From the NCBI RefSeq assembly GCF_028128765.1, contig NZ_LBJG01000075.1:1-49585 (forward strand): a stretch of 49,585 nt of DNA, in the 5' to 3' direction. This DNA is from Bradyrhizobium sp. CCBAU 51627 (GTDB taxonomy: Bacteria > Pseudomonadota > Alphaproteobacteria > Rhizobiales > Xanthobacteraceae). The notes below the pieces were generated by a model, which was not told the origin of the DNA, searched no databases, and saw only the letters and a program-made list of their open reading frames with translations. Made by a program: the position numbers and the translations under genes. This document shows, piece by piece, positions 42,414 through 49,585 of this stretch (the stretch's first letter is position 1; each line of letters begins with the position of its first letter).

Positions 42414-42725
42414 TTGAAAAAGCCTGTTCACAACCCCCGCGAAGTCGCTGAAATCGTTGCGATTCAGGCGCTGTCCTTTGTCGCCGGCGAGCCCGAAAGG
42501 CTGGGCCTGTTCCTGGCTGAGACAGGGGTCGGTCCGGAGACGCTCCGGAACGCCGCCTCGGACCCGCATTTCCTGCTCAGCGTGCTCGATTTCGTGCTGC
42601 GCGATGACGACACCGTGAAGGCCTTTGCCAAGGCCTCGGACCTGCATCCGACCAACGTTGCCGCGGCGCGGCAAGTGCTGGGCGATGCGCTCGGCGACCC
42701 GACCTGGGAGCGCGACGTGCCGTGA
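42414..42725 (+). CDS. DUF3572 family protein
   Basis: The product is about 103 residues, the DUF3572 length. The helical pattern is typical: NPREVAEIVAIQALSFVAGE, then LAETGVGPETLRNAASDPHF and LLSVLDFVLRDDDTVKAFAK. The first plausible start is TTG 42414 just before LKKPVHNPREV; the frame upstream reads as non-coding serine/arginine-rich sequence. A GGAAAGG lies about 12 bases before. It overlaps dinB as GTGA and is probably co-translated with it. Its role is unknown; its place before a Y-family polymerase suggests a link to DNA damage or just shared expression. Confidence 0.85.
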   Translation: MKKPVHNPREVAEIVAIQALSFVAGEPERLGLFLAETGVGPETLRNAASDPHFLLSVLDFVLRDDDTVKAFAKASDLHPTNVAAARQVLGDALGDPTWERDVP

Positions 42726-44011
42726 CCGCCCCCGATCTGGCCGGGCCCCGCTGCTTCTGCCGGGATTGTCTGGCCGATCTGGATATGGGCGGGCGACGCT
42801 GTTCCGCCTGCGGCTCCCCTCGCCTCGTCCGCCACCGGGCGCTCGCAGGGCTCACCATCGCCCACATCGACTGCGACGCCTTCTATGCGACGGTCGAAAA
42901 GCGCGACAATCCTGATATCGCCGACAAGCCGGTCATCATCGGCGGCGGCAAGCGCGGCGTGGTCTCGGCCGCCTGCTATATCGCGCGCACCTACGGCGTG
43001 CGCTCGGCGATGCCGATGTTCAGGGCGCTCGAAGCCTGCCCCCATGCGACCGTGATCCGCCCCGATATGGCAAAATACGTGCGGGTCGGACGCGAGGTGC
43101 GGCAGGCCATGCAGGCGCTGACGCCGCAGGTCGAACCGCTGTCGATCGACGAGGCCTTTCTCGATCTCTCCGGCACCGAGCGCGTGCACGGCATGATCCC
43201 GGCAAAAGTGCTGGCGCGTTTTGCCCGCAAGGTCGAGCGCGATATCGGCATCACCGTCTCGGTCGGCCTGTCCTGCAACAAGTTCCTGGCCAAGATCGCC
43301 TCCGATCTCGACAAACCCCGCGGCTTTGCGGCGCTCGACCAGGAGGAAGCGCGAACGATGCTCGCTTCGAGGCCCGTCGGCTTCATCTTCGGCGTAGGAC
43401 CTGCCACGCAGGAGCGCCTCATGCAGCGCGGCTTCCGCATCATCGCCGATCTTCAAAAGGCCGATGAGATCGAGCTGATGCGGCAATTCCCCAGCGACGG
43501 CCGCCGGCTGTGGCGGCTCGCGCGCGGCATCGACGACCGCCGCGTCGAAGCCGACCGCGGCGCCAAGACGATTTCGAGCGAGACAACCTTCGAGACCGAC
43601 ATCCGCGATTTCGCGTCGCTGGAGAAGATCTTGTGGCGCCTGTGCGAGAAGACGTCGTCGCGGCTCAAGAGCAGCGAGCTTGCGGGGTCGACCGTCACGC
43701 TGAAGCTGAAGACCGCCGATTTCCGCCAACGCACCCGGTCGCAGTCGATCGCGGCGCCGACGCAGCTCGCCACAAAGATCTTCTCGATCTGCCGCGAGAT
43801 GCTGGCCAGGGAAACCGACGGCACTGCCTTCCGCCTGATGGGCGCCGGCGTCAGCGCGCTGCGCGAAGGCTCGCCCGCCGACGACACCGACATGCTCGAC
43901 CGCCGCGCCGCACATGCCGAGCGCGCGGTGGACAGCCTGCGCAAGAAATTCGGCAGTGCCGCCGTGATCCGCGGTATCGCCTTTGAGGGACCGGAGAAGG
44001 CGCAGGAGTGA
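42722..44011 (+). CDS. dinB: DNA polymerase IV with N-terminal zinc ribbon
   Basis: The product is 429 residues. A CxxC-x(n)-CxxC knuckle (CFCRDCLADLD then RRCSACGSPRL, residues 11-38) precedes the Y-family polymerase. The catalytic signatures are IAHIDCDAFYATVE (metal A) and LSIDEAFLDLSG (metal B/C). SVGLSCNKFLAKIASDLDKP and the C-terminal little-finger region follow. It copies past damaged bases with low fidelity. Start is GTG 42722, overlapping the DUF3572 stop. The zinc knuckle adds about 40 residues before the polymerase domain relative to E. coli DinB. Confidence 0.95.
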   Translation: MTAPDLAGPRCFCRDCLADLDMGGRRCSACGSPRLVRHRALAGLTIAHIDCDAFYATVEKRDNPDIADKPVIIGGGKRGVVSAACYIARTYGVRSAMPMFRALEACPHATVIRPDMAKYVRVGREVRQAMQALTPQVEPLSIDEAFLDLSGTERVHGMIPAKVLARFARKVERDIGITVSVGLSCNKFLAKIASDLDKPRGFAALDQEEARTMLASRPVGFIFGVGPATQERLMQRGFRIIADLQKADEIELMRQFPSDGRRLWRLARGIDDRRVEADRGAKTISSETTFETDIRDFASLEKILWRLCEKTSSRLKSSELAGSTVTLKLKTADFRQRTRSQSIAAPTQLATKIFSICREMLARETDGTAFRLMGAGVSALREGSPADDTDMLDRRAAHAERAVDSLRKKFGSAAVIRGIAFEGPEKAQE

Positions 44012-44031
44012 TGGTAGGCCGTGTCCACGTC

Positions 44032-44111
44032 GTCATTGCGAGCCGCAGCGAAGCAATCCAGACTGTTACCGCGGAGAGATTCTGGATTGCTTCGCTGCGG
44101 CTCGCAATGAC
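44032..44111. repeat. Perfect long inverted repeat, type F
   Basis: 31-base arms match perfectly (44032-44062 and 44081-44111). The left begins GTCATTGCGAGCCGCAGCGA and ends CAATCCAGA. The loop is 18 bases. It lies just after dinB and could act as a stem-loop in its 3' end or as a boundary with the ACT gene that starts 37 bases later. A degenerate half copy is at 10836. Confidence 0.9.
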
Positions 44112-44147
44112 TGACCGTCGCTGCACGGCTTCCCGAAAGGAAGCACC

Positions 44148-44555
44148 ATGCCAGGCGAACGCGATCTCAACGCGCTGCTGAAGCACATGAAGCCGGAGCT
44201 GCGGCCGGGCATCTTCGTGTTCTGCGCGATCCCGACGGACAAGCCCGTTACCACGGCACTCAATCCGCTGCTGACGTTCCGCGAGCAGGAAGGAACGACG
44301 CTGGTCATCCTGCGCGAAGAAGCCGAAGCAGCGGGCTTGCCCTACGCATTCCCTTCGCGCCTGATCACCCTGACAGTGCACTCCGCGCTCGATGCCGTCG
44401 GATTTCTGGCGGCGATCACAGCCCGGCTGGCCGAAGCCGGCATCAGCGTGAATGCAGTTTCGGCTTTCCATCACGATCACCTCTTCGTGCCGGCCGAGAG
44501 GGCGGACGAAGCGATGGTCGTGCTGCGGAAGATGTCGGAGCCGATTCACCTGTAG
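44148..44555 (+). CDS. ACT-domain (DUF2241-like) protein
   Basis: The product is 135 residues. Two small alpha/beta parts are seen: KPELRPGIFVFCAIPTDKPV, and LITLTVHSALDAVGFLAAIT with AEAGISVNAVSAFHHDHLFV, a typical ACT pattern (betaalphabeta with a Gly-rich turn before the helix). ACT domains bind amino acids or other small ligands and control a partner. No enzyme is fused, so it is a free-standing regulator or sensor of unknown ligand. It follows the type-F repeat and has no evident operon partner. Confidence 0.85.
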   Translation: MPGERDLNALLKHMKPELRPGIFVFCAIPTDKPVTTALNPLLTFREQEGTTLVILREEAEAAGLPYAFPSRLITLTVHSALDAVGFLAAITARLAEAGISVNAVSAFHHDHLFVPAERADEAMVVLRKMSEPIHL

Positions 44556-44666
44556 TCCGATGCTGCCGTGAGCTTCATCTACGCGAGGCTCAGCGTGCCA
44601 TAGTGCCAGTGTTTTGCCCGACGCGGCGCAGCGCGCCGGCCCTCCCGGGGCCGCCCGGGCTACCAC

Positions 44667-45068
44667 TTAATCCGCAACCGCGATCGCCTCGATCTCGATC
44701 AGCCATTCCGGCGCGGCGAGCGCGGAAACGCCGACAAGGGTCGAGGCCGGCGGCTCCATGCCCTCGAAGAAGGCCGACCGGGCCTTGCCGATGATCGGTC
44801 GCAGCTCCGGCTTGTAGCCGACGACGAAGGTCGTGATCTTGACGATGTTGGCGTAGGTCGCGCCGGCCGCCTTCAGTGCGTGACCGAGATTCTGCATCAC
44901 CTGCGTGGTCTGCGCGGCAATATCGCCCTCGCCGACGATTCGCCCCTCCTCGTCGACCGACACCTGGCCGGAAATGTAGATCGTGCGCGCACCGGAGGCG
45001 GTGACGACGTGGGAATAAGCGGGATTGTGGTGCAGGCCGCTGGGACGGAGATGGTCGAGCTTGGGCAT
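44667..45068 (-). CDS. RidA-family protein lacking the catalytic arginine
   Basis: The product is 133 residues with the Rid fold: IYISGQVSVDEEGRIVGEGD, then DIAAQTTQVMQNLGHALKAA and STLVGVSALAAPEWLIEIEA. True RidA deaminates 2-aminoacrylate using an Arg in PAR (position 105 in E. coli); here the motif reads PAS, so this is probably one of the other Rid subgroups with a different substrate or role. Trimeric and cytoplasmic by analogy. It is transcribed alone, on the opposite strand to the ACT gene. Confidence 0.9.
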   Translation of the reverse strand: MPKLDHLRPSGLHHNPAYSHVVTASGARTIYISGQVSVDEEGRIVGEGDIAAQTTQVMQNLGHALKAAGATYANIVKITTFVVGYKPELRPIIGKARSAFFEGMEPPASTLVGVSALAAPEWLIEIEAIAVAD

Positions 45069-45167
45069 GGGCTGGCTCCCGGAGTCTATGGTTGGCCGGG
45101 AGCGTAGCTGGAGAGGGAGCGGAGAGCCAGGCCGTCATTGGCAATGACGGAAGAGAGAGCATGCCCC

Positions 45168-46013
45168 TCAATTGCAGGGCTTACTGTCCTTGACGTCGAA
45201 CTTACCCATCGCACCGGAAATGACAAAGTCGTTGTAGTCGAGCACGAGCCGGCGGGAGACGCCGTTCTCGTAGAGCTCGAACGACATCGCATAGACCGGC
45301 GTCTGCTCGCCTTCCTTCTGCTGCACGTCTCGGTCGAAATAGCTGACCGTCACCGGCCAGCGCGTCAGCGATTTCATGTGCTCGTCGGATGTCGACGGAT
45401 CGGGCGAAGCGGTACGGTCGGCCGGGATCGGCTGACCGATCACCGTCAGCGTGTTGTAGACTTTCTGGCCGTCGTCGGAGCCGTCATAGACGGAGAGCTC
45501 CAGCAGCGATTTGCCGTCCTTGGCAGCCGCGATGATGCGCTGGATCTGCTCGGTCGGAAACACGATCTTGCCGTCGAGAGTGAAATTCTTCGGTGCCGGC
45601 AATTTCAGCTTGACGTTGATGTGATCACCATCGCGTTCGGCCGAGCCGTCGACGAGGCCAGCCTCGGCCTCGTTCATCCGCGTCTCGATCTTGAAGCGAT
45701 AGCTTTTTCCTCCGGCGTCCTCCCAGGAATTGGAGCGAAGGTCGCTGAGCGTGACCTTGCCCTCGCCGCTGTCGAGTTCGGAGACCTGGCGGAATTCGGA
45801 GGTGTAGCCCTCGCAGGAGCTTCCGGTGAAGTTATAGAGGATGCGGCCGCGCGCGCTGTTGATCGAGTTGGAACGCGATTTGACGAGGCTGAGGTCATAC
45901 AGCGCCTGGTGCGGGAGGAACGGACCGCTGGCCGCCAGCGCTGCGCTGCCGGAGCCAAGAGCGGCCGCCGCGAGCGCCATCACACCGAGCGAAGTCCGGA
46001 AAAGGTGCACCAT
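45168..46013 (-). CDS. EipB-like periplasmic envelope protein (DUF1849)
   Basis: A 281-residue protein with an N-terminal signal peptide (LFRTSLGVMALAAAALGSGS then AALAASG). The mature part begins FLPHQALYDLSLVKSRSNSI and has the many-stranded DUF1849 pattern (GRILYNFTGSSCEGYTSEFR, then KSYRFKIETRMNEAEAGLVD). Two cysteines, at about residue 69 (GSSCEGY) and near the end (SKPCN), match the disulfide pair known for Brucella EipB, which supports cell-envelope integrity. It is divergent from the second Rid gene and alone in its unit. Confidence 0.9.
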   Translation of the reverse strand: MVHLFRTSLGVMALAAAALGSGSAALAASGPFLPHQALYDLSLVKSRSNSINSARGRILYNFTGSSCEGYTSEFRQVSELDSGEGKVTLSDLRSNSWEDAGGKSYRFKIETRMNEAEAGLVDGSAERDGDHINVKLKLPAPKNFTLDGKIVFPTEQIQRIIAAAKDGKSLLELSVYDGSDDGQKVYNTLTVIGQPIPADRTASPDPSTSDEHMKSLTRWPVTVSYFDRDVQQKEGEQTPVYAMSFELYENGVSRRLVLDYNDFVISGAMGKFDVKDSKPCN

Positions 46014-46274
46014 GTCTGTTCCTTGAGGATGCGTCCTTGGGGAAAGCGCAGATTCGACATTTTAATGACCGTTCCATTGCGTCGCAACTGAGGCCGGTTC
46101 AACTAAAGTTGCGGCGCTCGCTTTGAACAGCCTGTCAGCTCTCAACAAACTGCCGCCCCCTCCGGTTGCTTGCATGTGGGATCGCGATGGGCGAAACAGG
46201 GCGCGCCGCCCGGCGTCCTTGGAGGCGCCCGGGCGGATGAATTCCTGAACGGATTTTGGACAGCGAGGTCGAAC

Positions 46275-46742
46275 ATGGCGGGCACGGTCGAGCAGAAACT
46301 GGCGGAACAAGGGATCAAGCTGCACGAGGCTCCCACCCCCGTTGCCAACTACGTGCCATTCGTGCGCACCGGCAATCTGTTGTTCGTCTCCGGTCAGGTC
46401 TGCTTCGACCCCGCCGGCAAGCTGATCGCCAAGGGCAAGCTGGGTGCCGGCGTCTCGCTCGAAGACGGCGCGGCAGCGGCGCGCGGCTGCGCCGTCAACC
46501 TGCTCGCCCAGGTCAAGGCGGCGGTCGGCGACCTCGACAAGGTGGTCCGGGTGGTGCGCCTCGGCGGCTTCATCAACTCGGCGCCGGATTTCCTGGATGG
46601 GCCGAAAGTGCTGAACGGCGCCTCCGACCTGATGGTCGCGGCCTTCGGCGACAAGGGCCGCCACGCCCGCACCACCGTCGGCGTCGCCTCGCTGCCCGCG
46701 GACGCGGCCGTCGAGGTCGAAGGCGTGTTCGAGGTCGCCTGA
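46275..46742 (+). CDS. RidA-family protein (long, YER057c/UK114-like subgroup)
   Basis: A 155-residue Rid protein of the longer, cd02199-like subgroup: EQKLAEQGIKLHEAPTPVAN, then NLLFVSGQVCFDPAGKLIAK, and RHARTTVGVASLPADAAVEV, which keeps the arginine that the other Rid here has lost. It probably hydrolyses reactive imines or enamines (inference). I start at ATG 46275; the frame upstream is open but unlike the family. The GDPD gene follows after ten bases, so the two are cotranscribed. Confidence 0.92.
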   Translation: MAGTVEQKLAEQGIKLHEAPTPVANYVPFVRTGNLLFVSGQVCFDPAGKLIAKGKLGAGVSLEDGAAAARGCAVNLLAQVKAAVGDLDKVVRVVRLGGFINSAPDFLDGPKVLNGASDLMVAAFGDKGRHARTTVGVASLPADAAVEVEGVFEVA

Positions 46743-46752
46743 GATCAGCATC

Positions 46753-47499
46753 GTGCGCGCTCCGGATTGGCTGACAGCGCGGCCGGTCGCCCACCGCGGC
46801 CTGCACGACATTTCCCGCGGAATTGTCGAGAACATGCCGGGCGCGGTGCAGGCTGCGATATCGGGCAATTTCTCGATCGAGGTCGACATCCAGCTCTCGG
46901 CCGACGGCGAGGCCATGGTGCACCATGACCATGCGCTTGGCCGCCTCACAGAGGCCAGCGGCCCGGTAGTCGCGAAGACTGCGGCAGAACTGAAGGCCGT
47001 CACCTTCAAGGATACGCCCGAGCGGATGATGTCGCTCAGCGACCTCTGCGCCATGGTCGCCGGCCGCGTGCCGTTGGTGATCGAGGTGAAGAGCCATTTT
47101 GATGGCGACCGCAGGCTGGTGAAGCGGATGGCCGACGTGCTGGCATCCTATGACGGGCCAGCCGTCGGCATGTCTTTCGATCCCGACCAGGTGATGGCGC
47201 TGCGCGAGCTGCTGCCCTCCCGCCCGCGCGGCATCGTCGCGCAGCGGAGCTATGAGGACGCGTATTGGGCCCACCTGACCGAGGCACAGCGCGGCAGCAT
47301 GCTGTACCTGCGCCACGGCTTCCGGACCCAGCCCCATTTCGTCGCCTTCAAGGTCGACCACCTGCCGGCGCCCGCCCCCTGGATTGCCCGCAACGTCTTC
47401 GGCTGCGCCCTGCTCGGCTGGACCGTGCGCACGCCGGAGCAGCGGGCTCGGGTCGGACAGTATGCCGATCAGATGATCTTTGAGGGCTTCGTGCCATAA
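46753..47499 (+). CDS. Glycerophosphodiester phosphodiesterase family protein
   Basis: A 248-residue TIM-barrel protein of the GDPD family. Catalytic signatures are VAHRGLHD near the start, EVDIQLSADGEAMVHHDHAL (Glu/Asp and His pair) and VIEVKS, which supplies the acid. It should cleave glycerophosphodiesters to sn-glycerol-3-phosphate and an alcohol. There is no signal peptide, so it is cytoplasmic. Start is GTG 46753. It continues the Rid-GDPD-FemAB run, and lipid turnover is a possible theme with the next gene. Confidence 0.93.
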   Translation: MRAPDWLTARPVAHRGLHDISRGIVENMPGAVQAAISGNFSIEVDIQLSADGEAMVHHDHALGRLTEASGPVVAKTAAELKAVTFKDTPERMMSLSDLCAMVAGRVPLVIEVKSHFDGDRRLVKRMADVLASYDGPAVGMSFDPDQVMALRELLPSRPRGIVAQRSYEDAYWAHLTEAQRGSMLYLRHGFRTQPHFVAFKVDHLPAPAPWIARNVFGCALLGWTVRTPEQRARVGQYADQMIFEGFVP

Positions 47500-47553
47500 C
47501 GTTGATGTTCCCCGCCCTTGAAGTCGCTGCTGCAATGCACGATCTTGGGTTCA

Positions 47554-48795
47554 ATGGCATCATCCGAAATAACGCTCGAGGCCGTCCCCTCCATTGGCGA
47601 AGTCTTGCCCGAGGATTGGGACGCCTGCGCAAATCCTGGCAAGGCCTGCAACGGGCATGGCCTGGGAACCTCATCCGGGCTTCCAGGCGATTCCCTCGGC
47701 CTCTTAAAGCCCGCCTATAACCCGTTCGTCTCTCACGCCTTTCTCTCCGCCACCGAGAAATCGGGTTCGGCCACGATCCGCACCGGCTGGGGGCCGCGGC
47801 ATCTGCTGGCCAAGATCGACGGCCGCGTCGTCGGCGTCGTGCCCTGCTATCTGAAGTCGCACAGTCAGGGCGAATATGTCTTCGATCGCGGCTGGGCAGA
47901 CGCGTATGAGCGCGCCGGCGGGCGCTATTATCCGAAGCTTCAGGTCTCGGTTCCTTTCACGCCTGCCACAGGCCCCCGGCTCCTGGTCCGCGACGGCGTC
48001 GACCGCGAGCGCATCATGGAGGCGCTGGCGAGCGGGCTGGTGGCGCTGTGCGGCGTCAGCAAGGCCTCCTCGGTGCACGTCACCTTCGCGCGCGAGGCGG
48101 AGTGGAAGCTGCTCGCCCGGCACGGCTTCCTCCAGCGCACCGACCAGCAGTTCCACTGGCACAACGAGGGTTTTGCCAGCTTCGACGATTTCCTGGCGAC
48201 GCTGAATTCGCGTCATCGCAAATCGATCAAGCGCGAGCGGCGCGATGCGCTCGCCGCAGGGATCACCATCCACTGGCTCACCGGAAAAGACATCACCGAG
48301 GACGCTTGGGACGCCTTCTTCGAATTCTACATGGAGACCGGCTCGCGCAAATGGGGTCGGCCGTACCTCACGCGCGAGTTCTTCTCGCTGATCGGCGAGA
48401 CCATGAGCGAGGACGTGCTGCTGGTGATGGCCCGCCGCAACGATCGCTGGATTGCTGGCGCCATCAACTTCATCGGCTCGGATACGCTGTTCGGCCGCAA
48501 CTGGGGCGCGGTCGAGCACCATCCCTTCCTGCATTTCGAGGTCTGCTACTACCAGGCGATCGATTTTGCGATCAAGCACGGCCTCGCCCATGTCGAGGCG
48601 GGTGCACAAGGCGAGCACAAGATCGCGCGCGGCTACCTGCCGCGAACCACCTACTCGGCTCATTTCATTGCCGACCCCGGCCTGCGCCGCGCCATCGACG
48701 ATTACCTCAAGCGCGAGCGCGCCTATGTCGCCGAGGCCGGCCGGGAACTCGCCGAACTCGGTCCATTCCGCAAAGGCATCGACGAGGCGCCTTGA
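47554..48795 (+). CDS. FemAB-like GNAT-fold acyltransferase (DUF482)
   Basis: The product is about 413 residues. Motifs typical of the DUF482/FemAB-like group are seen: YNPFVSHAFLSATEKSGSA, YPKLQVSVPFTPATGPRLLV, FDDFLATLNSRHRKSIKRER and the late FHWHNEGF- and EAGAQGEHKIARGYLPRTTY-type stretches. GNAT-like acyltransferases of this family are found widely in proteobacteria; the donor and acceptor are unknown. The frame is open from TTG 47518, but ATG 47554 is the first good start. It follows the GDPD gene after 54 bases. Confidence 0.88.
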   Translation: MASSEITLEAVPSIGEVLPEDWDACANPGKACNGHGLGTSSGLPGDSLGLLKPAYNPFVSHAFLSATEKSGSATIRTGWGPRHLLAKIDGRVVGVVPCYLKSHSQGEYVFDRGWADAYERAGGRYYPKLQVSVPFTPATGPRLLVRDGVDRERIMEALASGLVALCGVSKASSVHVTFAREAEWKLLARHGFLQRTDQQFHWHNEGFASFDDFLATLNSRHRKSIKRERRDALAAGITIHWLTGKDITEDAWDAFFEFYMETGSRKWGRPYLTREFFSLIGETMSEDVLLVMARRNDRWIAGAINFIGSDTLFGRNWGAVEHHPFLHFEVCYYQAIDFAIKHGLAHVEAGAQGEHKIARGYLPRTTYSAHFIADPGLRRAIDDYLKRERAYVAEAGRELAELGPFRKGIDEAP

Positions 48796-48848
48796 CGGTT
48801 TGCCACCGCAGGTGACAGTAAGCGCGAAAGTTCGAGGGAGCCGCCACC

Positions 48849-49277
48849 ATGACCGCCTACGACACCAACAACATCTTCGCGAAGATCCTGCGCGGCGAGC
48901 TGCCCTGCCACAAGGTCTATGAAGACGAGCATGTCTTCGCCTTCCTCGACATCATGCCGCGCGTGCCCGGCCACACGCTGGTGATCCCGAAGGTCCCTGC
49001 CCGCAACATCCTCGACGTCGCGCCGGACGACTATGCCCATGTGGCGCGGGCTGCGAAGAAGATCGCGATCGCCGCGATGAAGGCGTTCAACGCCGACGGC
49101 ATCACCGTGCAGCAGTTCAACGAGGCCGCCGGTGGACAGGTCGTGTTTCATCTCCACATGCACGTGATGCCCCGCCACGACGGCGTTGCGATGCTGCCGC
49201 CCGCAAGTCGCAAGGAAGACGCCAAGGTGCTGGAAGAGAACGCGACCAAGCTGATCGCGGCGCTGAAGGCGGGCTAA
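48849..49277 (+). CDS. HIT-family nucleotide hydrolase
   Basis: A 142-residue histidine-triad protein of Hint size. The active-site triad HLHMHVMPRH is near residue 100. The N-terminus (NIFAKILRGELPCHKVYEDE) and DIMPRVPGHTLVIPKVPARN are standard. It hydrolyses AMP-linked phosphoramidates or related nucleotides. A GGGAG ribosome-binding site precedes the ATG. The TAA stop at 49275-49277 lies directly at the beginning of DNA that leads into an IS element, so the 3' flank may have been replaced by the insertion. Confidence 0.95.
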   Translation: MTAYDTNNIFAKILRGELPCHKVYEDEHVFAFLDIMPRVPGHTLVIPKVPARNILDVAPDDYAHVARAAKKIAIAAMKAFNADGITVQQFNEAAGGQVVFHLHMHVMPRHDGVAMLPPASRKEDAKVLEENATKLIAALKAG

Positions 49278-49585
49278 AGCGGGATGGTTTTAGTCTGAAT
49301 CGATTTGGGATTCCCAAATCAGTCGGTTTCTGATTCACCATGCTGGCTGGACGGAGGCCAGCATGGATGGGCAAGCCGTATTCTCTGGATCTTCGCAAGC
49401 GTGTTGTAGCCGCTATCGAGGGCGGGATGTCCCGCAATAAGGCCGCCAAGCAGTTTGGGGTGGCGATCAGCACGGCCATCGGCTGGATGAAACGGGTCGA
49501 TGAGACTGGCAGCGTGGCTCCAGGCCAGATGGGCGGTCATAAGCCGAAGGCGGTTTCGGGTGAGCACGCGGTCTGGCTGTCACAA
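49278..49585 (+). mobile_element. Left part of an IS630-type insertion sequence
   Basis: From just past the HIT stop, the DNA reads AAGCGGGATGGTTTTAGTC and similar, a style of end seen with IS630-like elements, and 90 bases on begins an IS630 transposase gene. IS630 elements insert at TA; the TA in the HIT stop codon TAA is a possible target. The right end is outside the window, so the left boundary is unproven. Confidence 0.6.
49367..49585 (+). CDS. IS630-family transposase, N-terminal part (cut by window edge)
   Basis: 73 codons are open to the end of the window with no stop. The start, MGKPYSLDLRKRVVAAIEGG, followed by MSRNKAAKQFGVAISTAIGW and MKRVDETGSVAPGQMGGHKP, is the standard helix-turn-helix of IS630-type transposases, with the DDE catalytic core expected beyond the edge. 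GGAGG lies nine bases before ATG 49367. An ATG at 49363 in another frame is closer to the ribosome-binding site but does not give a transposase. Whether the element is intact cannot be judged here. Confidence 0.85.
   Translation, partial: MGKPYSLDLRKRVVAAIEGGMSRNKAAKQFGVAISTAIGWMKRVDETGSVAPGQMGGHKPKAVSGEHAVWLSQ

Overview
The window is GC-rich alphaproteobacterial chromosome, most probably Bradyrhizobium or a close relative in the Nitrobacteraceae. I infer this from protein signatures (GatCAB with small interleaved ORFs, DivK-PleD, an EipB-type envelope protein, DUF3572 in front of a zinc-ribbon DinB, the pyrB-pyrC'-plsY string and the topA-rnr-DUF983 string) and from several families of imperfect inverted repeats lying between genes. 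No database search was possible. No rRNA, tRNA, CRISPR array, prophage or plasmid function was seen.

Layout. 1-2034 is gene-poor: a small Sel1-like protein, a 30-residue lysine-rich peptide and repeats. 2035-5853 (minus) is the gatC-orf70-gatA-orf100-gatB operon for the tRNA-dependent amidotransferase. 5931-9131 holds two tandem nitronate monooxygenase-like genes and a divergent LysR gene. 9118-14718 has ruvX, an AEC transporter, a DUF1772 protein, a CPBP protease, an AidB-like flavoprotein and a VanX-type dipeptidase. 14931-17817 is pyrB, a zinc-ligand-deficient dihydroorotase and plsY. A patatin and an amidase separate these from dprA. 21621-24549 carries two HxlR-regulator/oxidoreductase pairs. 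24716-31516 is the topA-rnr-DUF983-NUDIX group. 31517-36063 has a membrane protein, an LLM flavin monooxygenase, rpmG and a TPR glycosyltransferase-like protein. 36116-38104 encodes a LuxR-type regulator fused to a long adhesin-like tail. 38246-40222 is a divergent MFS/TetR pair with two palindromic operators. 40409-42162 is divK-pleD, then DUF3572-dinB. 44148-49277 carries an ACT protein, two Rid proteins, EipB, a GDPD, a FemAB-like acyltransferase and a HIT protein. The window ends inside an IS630-type transposase.

Most of this is housekeeping. The items most worth a second look are: the LuxR/VCBS-like chimera; the pyrB-linked pseudo-dihydroorotase; two pairs of near-perfect operators; a palindromic element that supplies the C-terminus of a nitronate monooxygenase; the repeat families themselves; and the small ORFs inside the gatCAB operon.
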